NCBI RefSeq assembly: GCF_037042905.1
Contig: NC_087249.1
Coordinates: 16,239,901 to 16,303,900 of the forward strand
DNA: 64,000 nt
Direction of reading: 5' to 3'
From: Lytechinus pictus
Lineage: Eukaryota; Echinodermata; Echinoidea; Temnopleuroida; Toxopneustidae
Shown here piece by piece: positions 35,396 through 60,680 of this stretch; the first letter of the stretch is position 1; each line of letters starts with the position of its first letter. The translations under genes and the position numbers were made by a program. The notes below the pieces were generated by a model that was not told the DNA's origin, searched no databases, and was given only the letters and a program-made list of their open reading frames with translations.

Positions 35396-35630
35396 TATGA
35401 GATTATTGTTTTATTAGAATAAAGCAAAGAAGTAACTGTTACGAAGAAACAAACAAATATCATCTTTAAGTGGCCGATCGGGAAAGATATTGGTGATTTT
35501 TTTGCCCCCCCCCCCCTTATTGGCGAAAGCTGGATCCGCCCCTGAATTAAGGCCTACTTCAGCACCCCCAGCCAAAAATCGTTCCCAGGGCCCTGCAGAC
35601 GTGGCTTATAAGCTATAATAATGAACAGCT

Positions 35631-35820
35631 GTGAGAGAGCGAAACGAGCGAGCATTTTTTTCCCTATATAATAGAAAATCTAACTTTGTGATAGACTTTG
35701 ACATTATTTTATTTAGAAAAAAATTATATTTCACCCATTTATTATTTCCTTTTCTTTCTTTTCTCACTTTTTCTTGCTCGTAAAAATCATTGCCCCCCCC
35801 CCCCCATCAGTACGCCAGTG
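35631..35820. mobile_element. Partial inverted copy of GTGGCGTAC family
   Basis: It ends in a C run followed by CAGTACGCCAGTG, preceded by TTCACCCATTTATTATTTCC and TTTTCTTGC tracts that are the reverse complement of parts of 35851-36089. The opposite end is missing. Confidence 0.5.
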
Positions 35821-35850
35821 TTCCTAAAAAAAAACATATCTAAACATGAT

Positions 35851-36089
35851 CAGTGGCGTACAGCATGGGGGGCTTTCACGAAAAAGAAAACAAAAAAAAA
35901 GAGAGAAGTGTGAAATGTGATGTTATCTGAATTATGTCAAGATCTATATCACAAACTTTTATTTTTGTAATAAAAATGTATTAATTTTTCAGCTTGCTCG
36001 CTTTCCTCGATCGCAACTTTTTATGAATTTTACGTGATACGCTTTATCGAACTAATCCCCTCAATTTATTTTTGCTCATCACGCCACTG
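35851..36089. mobile_element. MITE, GTGGCGTAC family, copy 2
   Basis: CAGTGGCGTACAG at the left and CACGCCACTG at the right. The interior shares GAGAGAAGTGTGAAAT, TATGTCAA.AT.TATATCACAAA and TTTTTGCTCAT with 2742-3008. Confidence 0.65.
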
Positions 36090-36111
36090 AGGATCATTAA
36101 CATAGATTTAC

Positions 36112-36240
36112 GGTGAGGTGCCGTGGTCGAGTGGTCTAGGCGCCTGACTACACCATAGAATGTCGGGGTTCGATGCCTGCATGGTCTGACATTGAGTAAG
36201 GTATTTTATCTGCACTGCTCTTTTATCTTGCATCAATATT
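36112..36240 (+). mobile_element. tRNA-derived SINE (Leu/Ser-like head)
   Basis: GGTGCCGTGGTCGAGTGGTC begins a tRNA-like head with an A box (TGGTCGAGTGG) and a B box (GGTTCGATGCC, 36168). GAGTAAGGTATTTTATCTGC follows as SINE body. The acceptor arms do not pair and there is no normal anticodon arm, so it is not a functional tRNA gene. Confidence 0.6.
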
Positions 36241-36489
36241 ATTTGCCTGCGGTACGTTTGTATAGCAGGCAAATGTTGTTTTATCGTTTTAATGTATTCA
36301 TTCTTACGCCGTGGTCCGGCGCCTTGATTGAAAGGAAGAATGGGCACAATGGTATGCATAACAGGTGTCATAGATGAACACGCTATAGGGCGTGGCAATG
36401 GAAAGTGTATGTGTAAATCATTCTAGCTTGTGACAGCACCAAGACAAATTTATCATATTGTTATATAAATTTGCTTTATGCATTTTAGT

Positions 36490-37012
36490 TTGGGCCTGGG
36501 GTTTTTCAGAGTTTTTTAGCTCATTGAGTTTTATCTATGTTTTTTCATCCTGGGCGTACACATTCATTCGTATAAGATGAGCGAATGTGATTGACCAATC
36601 ATTTGTTTTTGAGGATAAATATGTATGAGCATTTGTATCAATGATTTGATGTTATTTGTATATGTTCTCGTTTGTGTTTCACGACAACTTGGCAAGTAAA
36701 ATGGTCGACTCTAGTCGTCCCACAAGGGGGGTTTTGCAAAAGTCTCTCACAGTTTTTCCAGAGTTTTTTGCTCATCGAGTTTTACCTCTGGTTTTTTCAA
36801 CTGGTCTGACTTGTCGCATAATATAGGATAAGAGGTCGGTTCATTTGTCACTGTTACTCTACAATACACGATGTATGTTATGCCATTATAGATTCCTAAT
36901 ATCTATCAAGAACGGTGTTCTGCAAGTTCGATATTTGTTTTATCATGTACAATAAAAACGGTCGGTCGGCTCCTAGTCGTCCCACAAGCTATCTAGTCGT
37001 CCCACAAGCTAT
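36490..37012 (+). repeat. Tandem duplication, ~258-bp period
   Basis: TTTTTCAGAGTTTTTTAGCTCATTGAGTTTTA (36497) recurs in near form at 36754. AGTCGTCCCACAAG occurs at 36713, 36972 and 36994. Non-coding. Confidence 0.6.
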
Positions 37013-37839
37013 CCCTCAATATATATTGTATATTGTGTATTTTGTTTTGGTTGGTTGGGAGGGATGGAAGTATAATGTAGGAGTGTAGAGAAATGGCGTT
37101 TTTTGTTTCGGATGTTTGTAAGATGTTGATTTAATAGAGAAGACATAAATGAAAACGTTCTATGCATTTTATTAACACTAACGTGTGCATGTGCATGGGT
37201 TTTTTTTTTATCTCAAGGGAAATTTCAATCTTTTTATATCATCCCATTGAATTCGGATAACCTTTTTTATCTCATCGCGCGTTAAAAAGCTCAATTTTTA
37301 TTAAAATTAATAACATCTGATAATGGTGATTATTCACATGATTTAAAACATTTAAAAAAAAATAGCCAATGGAAGAGTTATTTATCAGGGCTTTTAGCGG
37401 GTACTTTTACATCATCTCGAAAAATTGGGTATGGATACAGTGGTCCAAAAGTGGTTTGAGTGGTCTGTGCACCCAACGCTTCCTTCCCCCATCACATTTC
37501 AAACAAGGGGGGGCAAGAAAAGAAGGGAGAGGGAAAGAGGGGATAGAATCAAATTTTAAAAAGAACTGAAGAATAAATAGGAAAGGTACAGACCATGCAT
37601 GACATGTACAGCCCTCCTCCACCTCTTAAGACAAAAAAAATGTTGAAGACTCATTTGAACATGGTTTTAATTTTTATTTCAGAAGACTCAGTTTAGCATG
37701 ATTTCGATGCTTGACTTCATTTATTATTGTCCTTTACAGGGCTTTATTAAATTTACAATATGTAACGATTCATGTTCTGTCGAATAAACAGCAGCGACTA
37801 TCTTACTAGCGTAACAAGGTGGCGCTTGTCGAATCTCTT
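37013..37839. other. Nothing identified
   Basis: AT-rich with a short G/A-rich tract near 37505-37550. No gene or element ends found. Confidence 0.4.
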
Positions 37840-38163
37840 TAATTATTGAGGGGATTTTACCCTGAAGATAAGTTGACAAAACAAATATTGGAGAAAGGTA
37901 TTGGTAAAATTTTGAAGAAAATTCATCCAAGAATGAGAGTTATAGTTTTTAATTTCTGACGCCATATGCGAGAAGCTTTCCCAGATAGTGTTTCATAAAT
38001 TCCAATTTTTTAATGGAATATGATGAATACAAATATTTTTCTTAAAGAAGGGGGTATGAAATGATTTGCTAAATCCACGACACAAGAAGTGGTATTTGGG
38101 GAATTTATATTGCTACACAAATGAAGAAGCTGCTTGTCTGTGACGTCACAAAATAAATTTTTT
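37840..38163. mobile_element. Truncated copy of AAGGGGAA..CACCCTGAA foldback family
   Basis: The left end GAGGGGATTTTACCCTGAA and the inner phrases GACGCCATATGCGAGAAGC and GCTTGTCTGTGACGTCACA match the element at 3937-5264. The right terminal repeat is not visible. Confidence 0.5.
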
Positions 38164-38457
38164 GAACAAACATCATTCTGTTGGTGATATTATGTGCGTG
38201 GAGCTGCATCTATGTGAGGGTGGTTGGGCTATCAGAATAACTTGTATTTGGGGGTTGGGGTATTTTTATCCTTATATTGACTTCCTCTCCCATTCCTTTT
38301 GCCAACAAAACAACATTCTATATCGTGTTAAGATATCCTCCACAAAACACATCTATTTAATTCATGACTAGCATTTTAGGAGTCTCATATAGCTTAGTAG
38401 TATACTTCAGTGAAGTTTTTACTTTCTATAAACCTAAATTATTTTTATAATTCTGTT

Positions 38458-38463
38458 TTTATT
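38458..38463 (-). terminator. Candidate distal polyadenylation signal for the kinase gene
   Basis: TTTATT on the + strand is AATAAA on the - strand. If used, the kinase 3' UTR would be about 7 kb. Other hexamers occur closer to the stop, so this is only one option. Confidence 0.15.
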
Positions 38464-38489
38464 AAAAAAATCATAAAAAACAATATTTA

Positions 38490-38545
38490 CAAGAATTATT
38501 ATTACTATCATTATTATTATCATTATGATTATCATCATTATTATA
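38490..38545. repeat. (ATT/ATC)n simple repeat
   Basis: Trinucleotide tract of ATTATTATTACTATC type over about 55 bp. Confidence 0.7.
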
Positions 38546-39549
38546 AGCACTTGCAGTCGTCTTGATATCATTCAAATACATGAAAACGCAGTGCTACCTC
38601 AAACAATCAGACAAATGAACACAACATACCCAAGAATGATTTTGATATTGAATGTGTACCTCTTTATTAGACCTTCTAATTATATCAACCATAAACTCAT
38701 CTGGATAATGTAGACGCACACACAATAAGACGTGATTCTGGACTTGTATATTTACATCATTTGTATAAGTTTTTTGTATAAGAATTCTAAAAACGTTCAG
38801 TGCTGTAAAAGTGCCTACTCACATTTATATATACATTAATATAGCAGGAATCCCTCCATACAATTACAAGGACAATATACAGAATTACAAGTCCTGTAAT
38901 AAAATTGTGATAACGACAATCATACCATACAGAAAAAATACACTTAATTCCCAAAAAATAGTCATAGTTAATGCAAAATGCATTTGTAAAAGCGAATTAA
39001 ATGTTATTTCTTACATTGTATGCATAATGAGTGAAAGAATATATATAAATCAAGAAAAAAAGATGCATTTTGCTCAGCCAACCTTTTTCTTTTTTTTTAA
39101 GTGTGCATAAATATGGAAGAGGTACTTGTAATCACAGCAATAAAACAAAGATGAAAACACAGCTTATCTTGGATTCCTTTTAACAAAAAAGCAGTTTGAT
39201 CATCAGAAAAATAATTGGAAATGGAAAATATCACAAAAATTATATGTTCGAGTTGGGGAGGGGGAATAAAACATCAAACTTCAAATGTGAAAAACTTGTC
39301 TTGGAATTGCAGGGTGTTTTTACATATTTTAACACAGAGCAAACAACCAACTGATTCATACTCATATATGGTAGTGTACAATGATTAAGGATCTACCATA
39401 AAAATACTCTTATAAAGGGATAAATATTGTAATACTATCATTTTAAAGTACTGTTCTTCCTAGATTAACTATATAATCAGTTTTTGCTAATCCAATATTA
39501 ATCCCATCATCTAATCAATATCCCTTTAAGATAATGAATCAGAATCAGA
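38546..39549. other. AT-rich, nothing identified
   Basis: No gene or repeat recognised. It could belong to a very long kinase 3' UTR. Confidence 0.35.
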
Positions 39550-39712
39550 CTTCCTACATCCGCTACATTTTATTTTCATTTCTTTTATATTTTGACAATT
39601 TTTTATCGCTTATACTGTGATTTAAATTATTGTACTCCTTTGTTGTTGTATACTTGTACATATGTTTTTAAAGGATGTCAAATAAATGAATTGAATTGAA
39701 TTGAATTGAATA
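39550..39712 (+). mobile_element. LINE-type 3' end remnant with (TTGAA)n tail
   Basis: TTGTTGTATACTTGTACATATG, then GTCAAATAAATGAATTGAATTGAATTGAA, is the usual form of a non-LTR retrotransposon 3' end finishing in a pentanucleotide tail. No reverse-transcriptase sequence lies nearby. Confidence 0.5.
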
Positions 39713-42700
39713 TACACAATGACAAAATATCAAGCATTCTGTACTGAATGCAAAGTGATACCCCCCCCCCCCCCCCACTCCCCTGGATATTGTTGCAAGA
39801 TAAAGAGGCATAGGTCTGAAGAGAAATGAGCATCGACTTCATTATTATTATTTTCATGTAAACACATCAGATATTAATACTACAAGTGGATGTATTACAT
39901 TTACACATATTAATCCAATTTGTATTTCAAATTGTTAAGTATTCTTTCCTTGGCATTGAATCTGGTTCTATTAAACAAACTATTTAATTGTGATGACAAA
40001 GGAGTACTAAGGTTTAGCTTTATAGGAGAAACCACAAAGTTCCTTTTTATTCAAGCTGTTTTAATTTGGACCTAGATTTGTTACGTTTTCACACAAATTG
40101 TTCACACTATCACTGAATTACTGAATGTATGTAAATGGTGACTCACGCTTCTAATAGCAGGATACCTATAAAATACTTTTTGAAAAATCTAGGTGCAAAA
40201 GCACTTCATAATATTAAATAATTAATGTTAATTAACATATTTATCATCAAGGGTTAATCATAATTGACTTTCATTTAATGAAAGATCTAATCTTTAATGG
40301 GGAATCCAACCCAAATAAAAAAGGTCCTATTAGAGGGAAAGAAGACAGTCAAGTAGAAAGTTTGAACAATATCAGACAAAAAAAAAGTTAAGAATTTAAA
40401 AAGTTGTAAAAATTGGTGATGTCATTCTGATGTAAGGCAAAAGTTTAACTTCAAATTATCATTATTTTTTTTCTTTCAAGAGGTGCTTATGCAAGAACTA
40501 CATATCCCTAATTTAAGTACATGGCCTATCCAAAAGCTGTCCCAACCACTTCTAATGATTTACATACCCTGTTGCCAATTTGAAATTGACAAAGCCTTAG
40601 GGATCTCAATTTCAAAACAGCCATAACTTTTTTATCGCTTATCTGATTTCTTTAAAACTTTCACCATTTTGTTTAACTTATTTTTTCCCTCTCTCACACA
40701 TCATTTTATGGCCAAGGTTGGATTCCCTTTTATTATTAAACTCAGACTTCCAATAGAAAATAAAGGAAAGCACACGTATTAGAGAAAATGAATCAACTCT
40801 AACTTTACTTATACATTTATATTTTCAACACAAAACATAAATTACTCCAATACTGTGCAATAATTTTACTTTTCTTTGAATCTTGTACGTGCATTAATTT
40901 TTACCCCCAATAAATATCTATGTTAATTTGCACCAAGATGCTATTTTAATTTGATAATACAGATACAAATACATGTAGTACTGAAAAATTATCAAAAAAT
41001 ATAAATACATGTAATTCAATTGTTTAATGACGATATACAAGTGGTTTAAGATAAAATTGTTCCATAATACTCATGATATATATTTTTTTCATAATACAAG
41101 ATAAAATAGGATAAACCTTTAAGAAGTGTACATTTGCATAAAGGTGATTTTCACTAAATTGAAAAGCATTTTAGAGAATCGTCCTGTTTAAAAAATACAA
41201 GTGTAAGTAAAATTTAATATTTGCATAATTCAAAAGTGAATTGCACCTTTCAGGTGCCAGAATTGTTCAAAGTGAGTATTTAGTATGTAGTACAGTTTGC
41301 CAATTTGAAGCTAATTAATGATGGGATTTAAAAATACAAAGCTCAAGTAGTATGCAAAACATTTTGCTATAAACTGAATATTCAAGTTTAAAAGATAAAT
41401 ATATAAAAGACAAACCTTTTTTCAGCCTTCTAACTACACATTTTATATCGCCTTAAACTTTAAAAGTCCCCTACTTTTATTGAATTTAGAGATGCCATTT
41501 TCTGTTTTTGCTCTAAAGTATGTAAGAACTAGTTTTAAGAACACAAGAAAAACAATGAATTTTCTTTTATTCTTCCCTGAAATAACAAAAGTAATATTAA
41601 GTTATTATGAGTAATACTTGAAATATTCAGGGACACTTTTTCTACGATAATGATGTAAAATAAACCCTGAAATAAGTTTTAAATATGCACATGAAGCATA
41701 AAATATCCAATAGAACGTTAAATCTAGAGAGTGGGTAAAATAAGAAAATTGTGATATGATTCTACCTTGTCATGGTTACATAATAAATGACAAGAATTAA
41801 ACATAACTTGTAATTTTTCGAAACTATGCTCTTAATTTCCCCGAGTTAAAATTAATCCCCTCAAAGAATGTATTCTTTGAAGATGCTGTTGTTTGTTTTG
41901 AAGGGGAGATTCCTTCCTTACTTCAAGCAAATTTACTTGCAGTGTACCCAGACAAGTGCTTTAAACCAAAAAACGATTTATGAATAAACGGAATCACGCC
42001 TGTCCCGCAGTCCGATAAAAAGTAAAGTAAAGCGAGCCTGTAATCAAAATTATTCATAGAAAAAAAGAACATGCATAACAGGTTTTTCCTTTCAGTAAAA
42101 ATAAGGAATATTATTTTGAGTTCTTTGTAAAATTATGAATGCAGAAGTTGCATACAAAACACATACAATAAATAGGAGGGTCTTGTTGGATGATGACAGA
42201 GACATGTCTAAAGCAGTACTCTGACCAATAAATGTACATTAGGTTCTTCAACACAATAACTTCAACAGAAAAGGAGCCTTTTCTATGCAGCTTTGACCTC
42301 TTATACAAACAAGCAACATTCAGAAATATGATATTAAAAAGCATAACCTGAAAACCCCAAAATGAAATATATATTGAAAACACACAAGGATATTATGGAA
42401 TGCACAAAACCTTTGGGTTGGTAAAAGGGAATGAAACACACAAAGTACAAAATGTAGAGAAAAATAATATTGAACATTAGACTGAAGGCTACTGGATATC
42501 CATGTTTTTTCCCAAAAAAACAAAATACTCCAGGAATACTTATAGTATAGATCATTAATTCTAAAACTGTGGGTGACTAAAAAGTGCATGGTTGGAGAAG
42601 AGATAGACCTTGTCATGACACAACTTTAAAAGGAAAAGGTAGCAATTATTTTTTTTTTCTAATGAGTATAATGGCCAAATGGCCAATTATTATTACATGA

Positions 42701-42800
42701 CCAGTCAAAAACGATTTTTAAAACTGTATCATATTATTTCACATGAAGATTCTTACATAGAAAATAACAGCCTGAATGGACGAACGTGGTTTTAAATCTG
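39713..42800. other. AT-rich, no gene; possible kinase 3' UTR or intergenic
   Basis: A run of C residues lies at 39762-39777. Otherwise there is almost no recognisable repeat and no exon-like frame. The low repeat content stands out against the flanks. Confidence 0.35.
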
Positions 42801-42802
42801 TG

Positions 42803-42847
42803 GTTTCAAACCATGGACCTATTGTAATAGGTCCATGTTTCAAACCA
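42803..42847. mobile_element. Tiny palindromic insertion with 11-bp direct repeats
   Basis: GTTTCAAACCA (42803-42813) and GTTTCAAACCA (42837-42847) flank 23 bp whose first 22 bp form a hairpin: TGGACCTATT, GT loop, AATAGGTCCA. The arms match the palindrome at 33127-33142. Confidence 0.5.
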
Positions 42848-43393
42848 ATGTGTAGGCAGATTTTTCTGCATTGAGCACACATAATTAAGTGCGTATATTG
42901 AGAAGCATCAAGTAACATTTATATTTTCCTTGTTTGAACATTCATATTTGAAATATTGCAATTTTTCCCAAAATATTGGATGGAGACTGGTTGTGTCACG
43001 GTTGAGCTTTATTCTCTGGGTCTCTCAACCAATTCAAGACTCTTCATAAAAACAAAGTGAAAAACAGCCATCTTTTCCATGATATCCTTCAATTACAGCA
43101 ATATATAAAATAACATTATATTGATTGAATTGAATTTACAATAAACCCCTCTGATGCAAATTTACTAAAAAGAATTAAGAAGAGAAAATGGAAAATATGA
43201 TTAAACACAATGTCCAAAAAGAGCGCATCCGTCTTGGGAAGTTTCAGTGTGCGTCCTTTAATCAGAATGTGTGCCAAAATAATATGAAATAAAAGACACC
43301 TTAACAAAAGTCTGAGTCACGTAAACAACTGGGGAATCCCGCTGAACATCTTTCCATTTCTAATCTTTATATATCTTCACCAACGGGAAGATC

Positions 43394-43664
43394 AGGGCCC
43401 CCGTCTTACAAAGACTTGCGATTGATCCAATCAACCCTTACTATTGAAAGCCAGCAAAGTCAACATCGAAAATTCATATTTGTTAATAACATTTTCTAGA
43501 AATGATGTCTATTCATACATTCATAGTTTTCTTGAAAATTCAGTGTGCTTCTCCATGTTGACAAAGGACATTGGGCAAATTTCCTGGGGAAAAAAATGAT
43601 GTTGATGGATTTGCATATACTTGAGATTGATTGGATCAATCGTAAGTCTTTTTAAGACGGGGAA
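43394..43664. mobile_element. Foldback MITE with GGCCCCCGTCTTAC ends, copy 1
   Basis: Left GGCCCCCGTCTTACAAAGAC and GCGATTGATCCAATCAA pair with right TGATTGGATCAATCG and AAGACGGGG. A related copy is at 49930-50202. Confidence 0.7.
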
Positions 43665-44621
43665 AAGCACTGTTAAATCCCACGAGCAACAAAGCCATAG
43701 ACATGATCTCTATTAAGGTGCCTAACACAGCATTGGTCCCAATAGATATAAAAAAAATCATGTTTGATGATAATTTCACAAGTTTCACTAAAATTCTTAA
43801 AGATTTCTCCCACCGTGCAAAATAATCAAAACTACTTGAAGTGTCATTAACAAAATCAAACTTTTCTCTTTTTGGTATATCAATAAAAGCACAATCGAAT
43901 GATCTTCTCTCTTCATAAAGCAAGATAACTTGAGGTTACCCAAAACACAATCCAGACATGGTCCTCACTATAGAGAGACTCACCTCCAATTGTCCAAATA
44001 ACAAAATCTCAAAACAATGCTATCCTAACGAACAATCAAATATTTCCTGCAAAATATGTACATGTGCAGAATGTTTTTGAATAATTATATTTACAGGTAA
44101 TGTAAATAAATAGTGATAGATGTTTGATCTTGAATCGATAAATCAATTTCTTGAATTGTGTAGTATTTCTCTACATTGTTAAACCACAAAACGCTTTCAG
44201 CCTGAAGTTTAAAACACATAAATATGCATGACGAGGGAACTTAATTTTCTCTATTCTTTCTCTAAGACCTATTGTATTTCCAGTTTGTGAAAGAATTGCA
44301 CTATCTCTACCAGGTTTTAATGTTTTACATCACTTTATATCCCTATTTTACTATTTTACGAACTAAACTTTGCATAAAGCAGTGAACAGTCATAGAGAAA
44401 ATGAGCAAGATAGACATGGCCTTTTCATTACATCCAATGCCATACATGTAACTGTTATACTCACAACACATGCATTTCAACTCTTCAATATAACTCTGTA
44501 ATATTCATTGCGATGTAGTTGAATGTTAAATTAGTCTGTTTGACTATTTTGTCCATTAGATTCCATATACCAATTTGTGCATTACAACTGGAATGGACGG
44601 GCACATATTTGAAGAGCTCAG

Positions 44622-44880
44622 TTCTAGATGTTACTACAAAGTTATGATTTCAAAATGGCAAAGGTTAATAAGGTATCTACAGAATTTAAATAAGCAATTT
44701 CCAACTACTGCTATCACAAATGAGGTTTAATTTGGTGGGGGGATTTTTCAGTTCCGAATGTTACTACGAGTTATGATTTCAAAATTGCGAAGTTTAATAA
44801 ACAAGTATCTACGGAATTTTAAAAAGCAATTTCCAACTACTACTATCACAAATGAGGTTTAATCTGTTTGGGGTTTTTCT
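44622..44880. repeat. Direct duplication, 132-bp period
   Basis: GCAATTTCCAACTACTGCTATCACAAATGAGGTTTAAT at 44694 recurs at 44826 with one change. The upstream GTTACTAC.A.GTTATGATTTC is also duplicated. Confidence 0.65.
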
Positions 44881-45610
44881 AAGACATGTGCTACTTAAAC
44901 AATGGCATGCTAACTAGAGCTCAATTTTCATCAAGAAATTGATGTAGTACCGGTATATTTTGGAATAGAGAGCCCATCATAATCAAAATAAGTAAGCTTT
45001 GTAAGAGTCAACTTCTCATGGATGGATTATGAGAAAGGGTCTAAACCTTAAAATTTTATACAGATAAAGTCTATATTTGAGTACAAATTACATCTCAAAA
45101 TGGAGAAAGTTTGAATCCTGATTATATATCAAAAAATTATGTTACACTGACTCTATCGCATACCAACTTTGGTCATAATGGGAACGGTTCATAACGAATG
45201 GTACACTTAAAATCACTCCAGATCCCTACTGGACCTGCAAATGAATTTGAATCCATCACTAAAAGACCACAAATATAGTTCTCTTCAAGATTATTCGTCA
45301 ATTTGACCCATTTCCTCCTGGACGTGCAGATCGGTTCGAGATCATTCTTCAATTCAACCATTATGTTGTTCAGCCTGAATAGATAGACCAACTGGCTATA
45401 CAGTTCAGGTTTTGTACAGTGGGCAGTATTTGTGACATGAGCCTGTTTTATTAACGTAGATTCACTTACAGGCCTATATGTAACTTTAACAATGCTTTTC
45501 TTAAACCCAATAAACCTTGTGCATTTGGCTGGACCCATCGTCCCAGTTTACAGAAGAGAAATCCTGTAAACGAGGAAAGGGGCTCCCATCCCACAGAAGG
45601 TTGAACTCTC

Positions 45611-58906
<13,296 letters not shown>

Positions 58907-59766
58907 CTGAAGAGAAACAGACAAAATAGAAAGTGGTATTTTAGCCTTTCCTTCCTAAATCTTACTCTTAAAGGGAACAGTTTACCAAAATATTTTCTCA
59001 CGAATACAACTAGAGTTTCCATCAGAATTGAAAGACATGAAAGACTCAGTTTCAAGATCATTAGTGGTCAATATTTAAATGACTAATAATATGCAATCAT
59101 TATATACCATACAAAGCAACTGTTCAAGATCAATTGCTGATATTTTTTAAATACGTGACCCATTTGAAAATAATGATATTGTATCAAGATGCAGCGACAA
59201 TTTACTGTAGATTACTCTATATTCATACCTATAGAAGAAATGGTGGCTGTTATTATGTAAAATGTCCAACTTGCTAGACTTTTCTTTCTTCTCCTCCTTC
59301 ATCCTTTTCTCTTTCACATTTCAAAATGAAGAAAGTTACCGGTTTGCATTTTGCTTTATTGAGAGCGTATTTAGCACATCATTCAATAAATGATTAATTC
59401 AAACATTTGTGTAATGACATGTACTGACTATGAAATGAATTTCCAATGAGGATAATTAATATTGTAATTGAAAATGGTCATAACTCATAATGCTAGAAAA
59501 ATACAAACAATTTTACATTGGAAACAAGATTGACTTTTGTTTCCTCATTCTGATCATAAACATGAGCAATGGCCAGAATTCATGATCAGAAGATACTGCA
59601 AAAGTGTCTCAGAGCCTGTTGACTACTGACTTCTGTAATTGTTATTCCGAGTTATTAAAGTACATGGAGAAGGGACCACCTTGTTCCAACGGGTGGAGCA
59701 AGGGGTACCATTCCTTTACAGAAGAAGAATTCAATATCCTGCCAAGGCCTTGACAAAAACACAATG
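58907..59766. other. Intronic, nothing identified
   Basis: I looked on the - strand for the missing kinase Gly-rich loop and ATP-lysine exon and did not find it here or elsewhere up to 64000. Confidence 0.45.
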
Positions 59767-60066
59767 ACCCATATTCTGAAGTCGGGTTTAATCTAAACTC
59801 AGGTTTAAAGTTGTGGTTTAAGTATGGAAAGCCAATTGTGACATAAATCACTAACAGTAGAGGTATAATATTTCAGCTCATTTGACTCTCAAATCATTCT
59901 CAATTGTCTAGGAATTTAGTCTTCACAATTCAAGAACCAGAAAAGAGCAGAGTAAACATAAGAAAAATACAATGCAATATAAATGTTGACACTTTTGGCT
60001 TCCCATAATTTTAGCACAGAGTTACTAGACCATGATCTAAGTTAAACCTGGCTTCAGAATACGGGC
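59767..60066. mobile_element. Foldback MITE with CCCATATTCTGAAG ends
   Basis: CCCATATTCTGAAGTCGGGTTTAA at the left pairs with TTAAACCTGGCTTCAGAATACGGG at the right. About 300 bp. Confidence 0.75.
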
Positions 60067-60454
60067 CTATGTATACAACGTCAGCTGGCTCAAATTTATT
60101 CCATTCCGACTTAATCCCCTGTCCATTATTTCATCCATCATCACTCTTCCTCTCCTACTAATCTTCTTACATGCATCTATCTCTGACTGAGGAGCAGCCC
60201 CTGTGAGTACCTTGCTATTCTGTAATGGAGACATGCTGTTTGCATGCCACACATGCCCAAGCTTGTATATATTTATATTATGCAAGCTATACATCGTTGG
60301 TACATTACAGCAATATTATAGTAGTCTCTAAACCTGATATAGACAAAGCAGAGCTGAGAAACATGACACATAAGAAAGAAAAATATATATTTCAAATGAG
60401 CATCTAGTAATGATTTATAGAATAAGACAGTTCAGCAGGCAAGTGGCAAGCCTG

Positions 60455-60603
60455 GGGGCCGTTTCATAAAGATGTTTGTAACTTAAGAGCGACTTTAAGA
60501 ATGACTGGTGAACCTTTCTTACGTGTTAAACCATCGCCAATGGTGTATCACCAGTCGTTCTTAAAGTCGCTCTTAACTTACGAACTGCTTTATGAAACAC
60601 CCA
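60455..60603. mobile_element. Long-stem foldback element
   Basis: GTTTCATAAAGATGTTTGTAACTTAAGAGCGACTTTAAGAA and its imperfect complement before 60603 make a stem of about 50 bp with a ~45-nt loop. Confidence 0.8.
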
Positions 60604-60680
60604 CCTGGTCTAGCTATTAAAATTTGGTTGTTCAGGCATGATAAGCTTTGTAGAGAGACTCAGCTCAGGTAGGGAACAGA

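Larger units (their letters stand above)
33283..35544. mobile_element. Composite repeat with CTGGATCCGCC ends
   Basis: GGCGGATCCAG at 33284 and CTGGATCCGCCCCTG ending at 35544 are inverted. Between them sit a complete TTAAAGG-family element (33421-34030) and the CTCGCGCTGCGCGCTCG tandem repeat (34150-35395). No transposase frame is visible. It may be one non-autonomous element carrying nested insertions. Confidence 0.5.

Noticed and set aside
36112..36186. Functional tRNA gene on the + strand
   Set aside because: No paired acceptor stem or proper anticodon arm; it is followed by SINE body sequence.
45173..45538. 121-codon - strand frame just after the kinase stop
   Set aside because: It is separated from the kinase frame by the TAG and lacks any recognisable motif; most likely chance in a 3' UTR. 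An acceptor-like TTTACAG near 45565 would give only a short alternative tail.
60067..60294. 75-codon - strand frame as an extra kinase exon
   Set aside because: It does not match the missing N-lobe (no Gly-rich loop or ATP lysine), and its TGAAPQSEIDACKK-like sequence fits no kinase segment. It may be an old repeat fragment.
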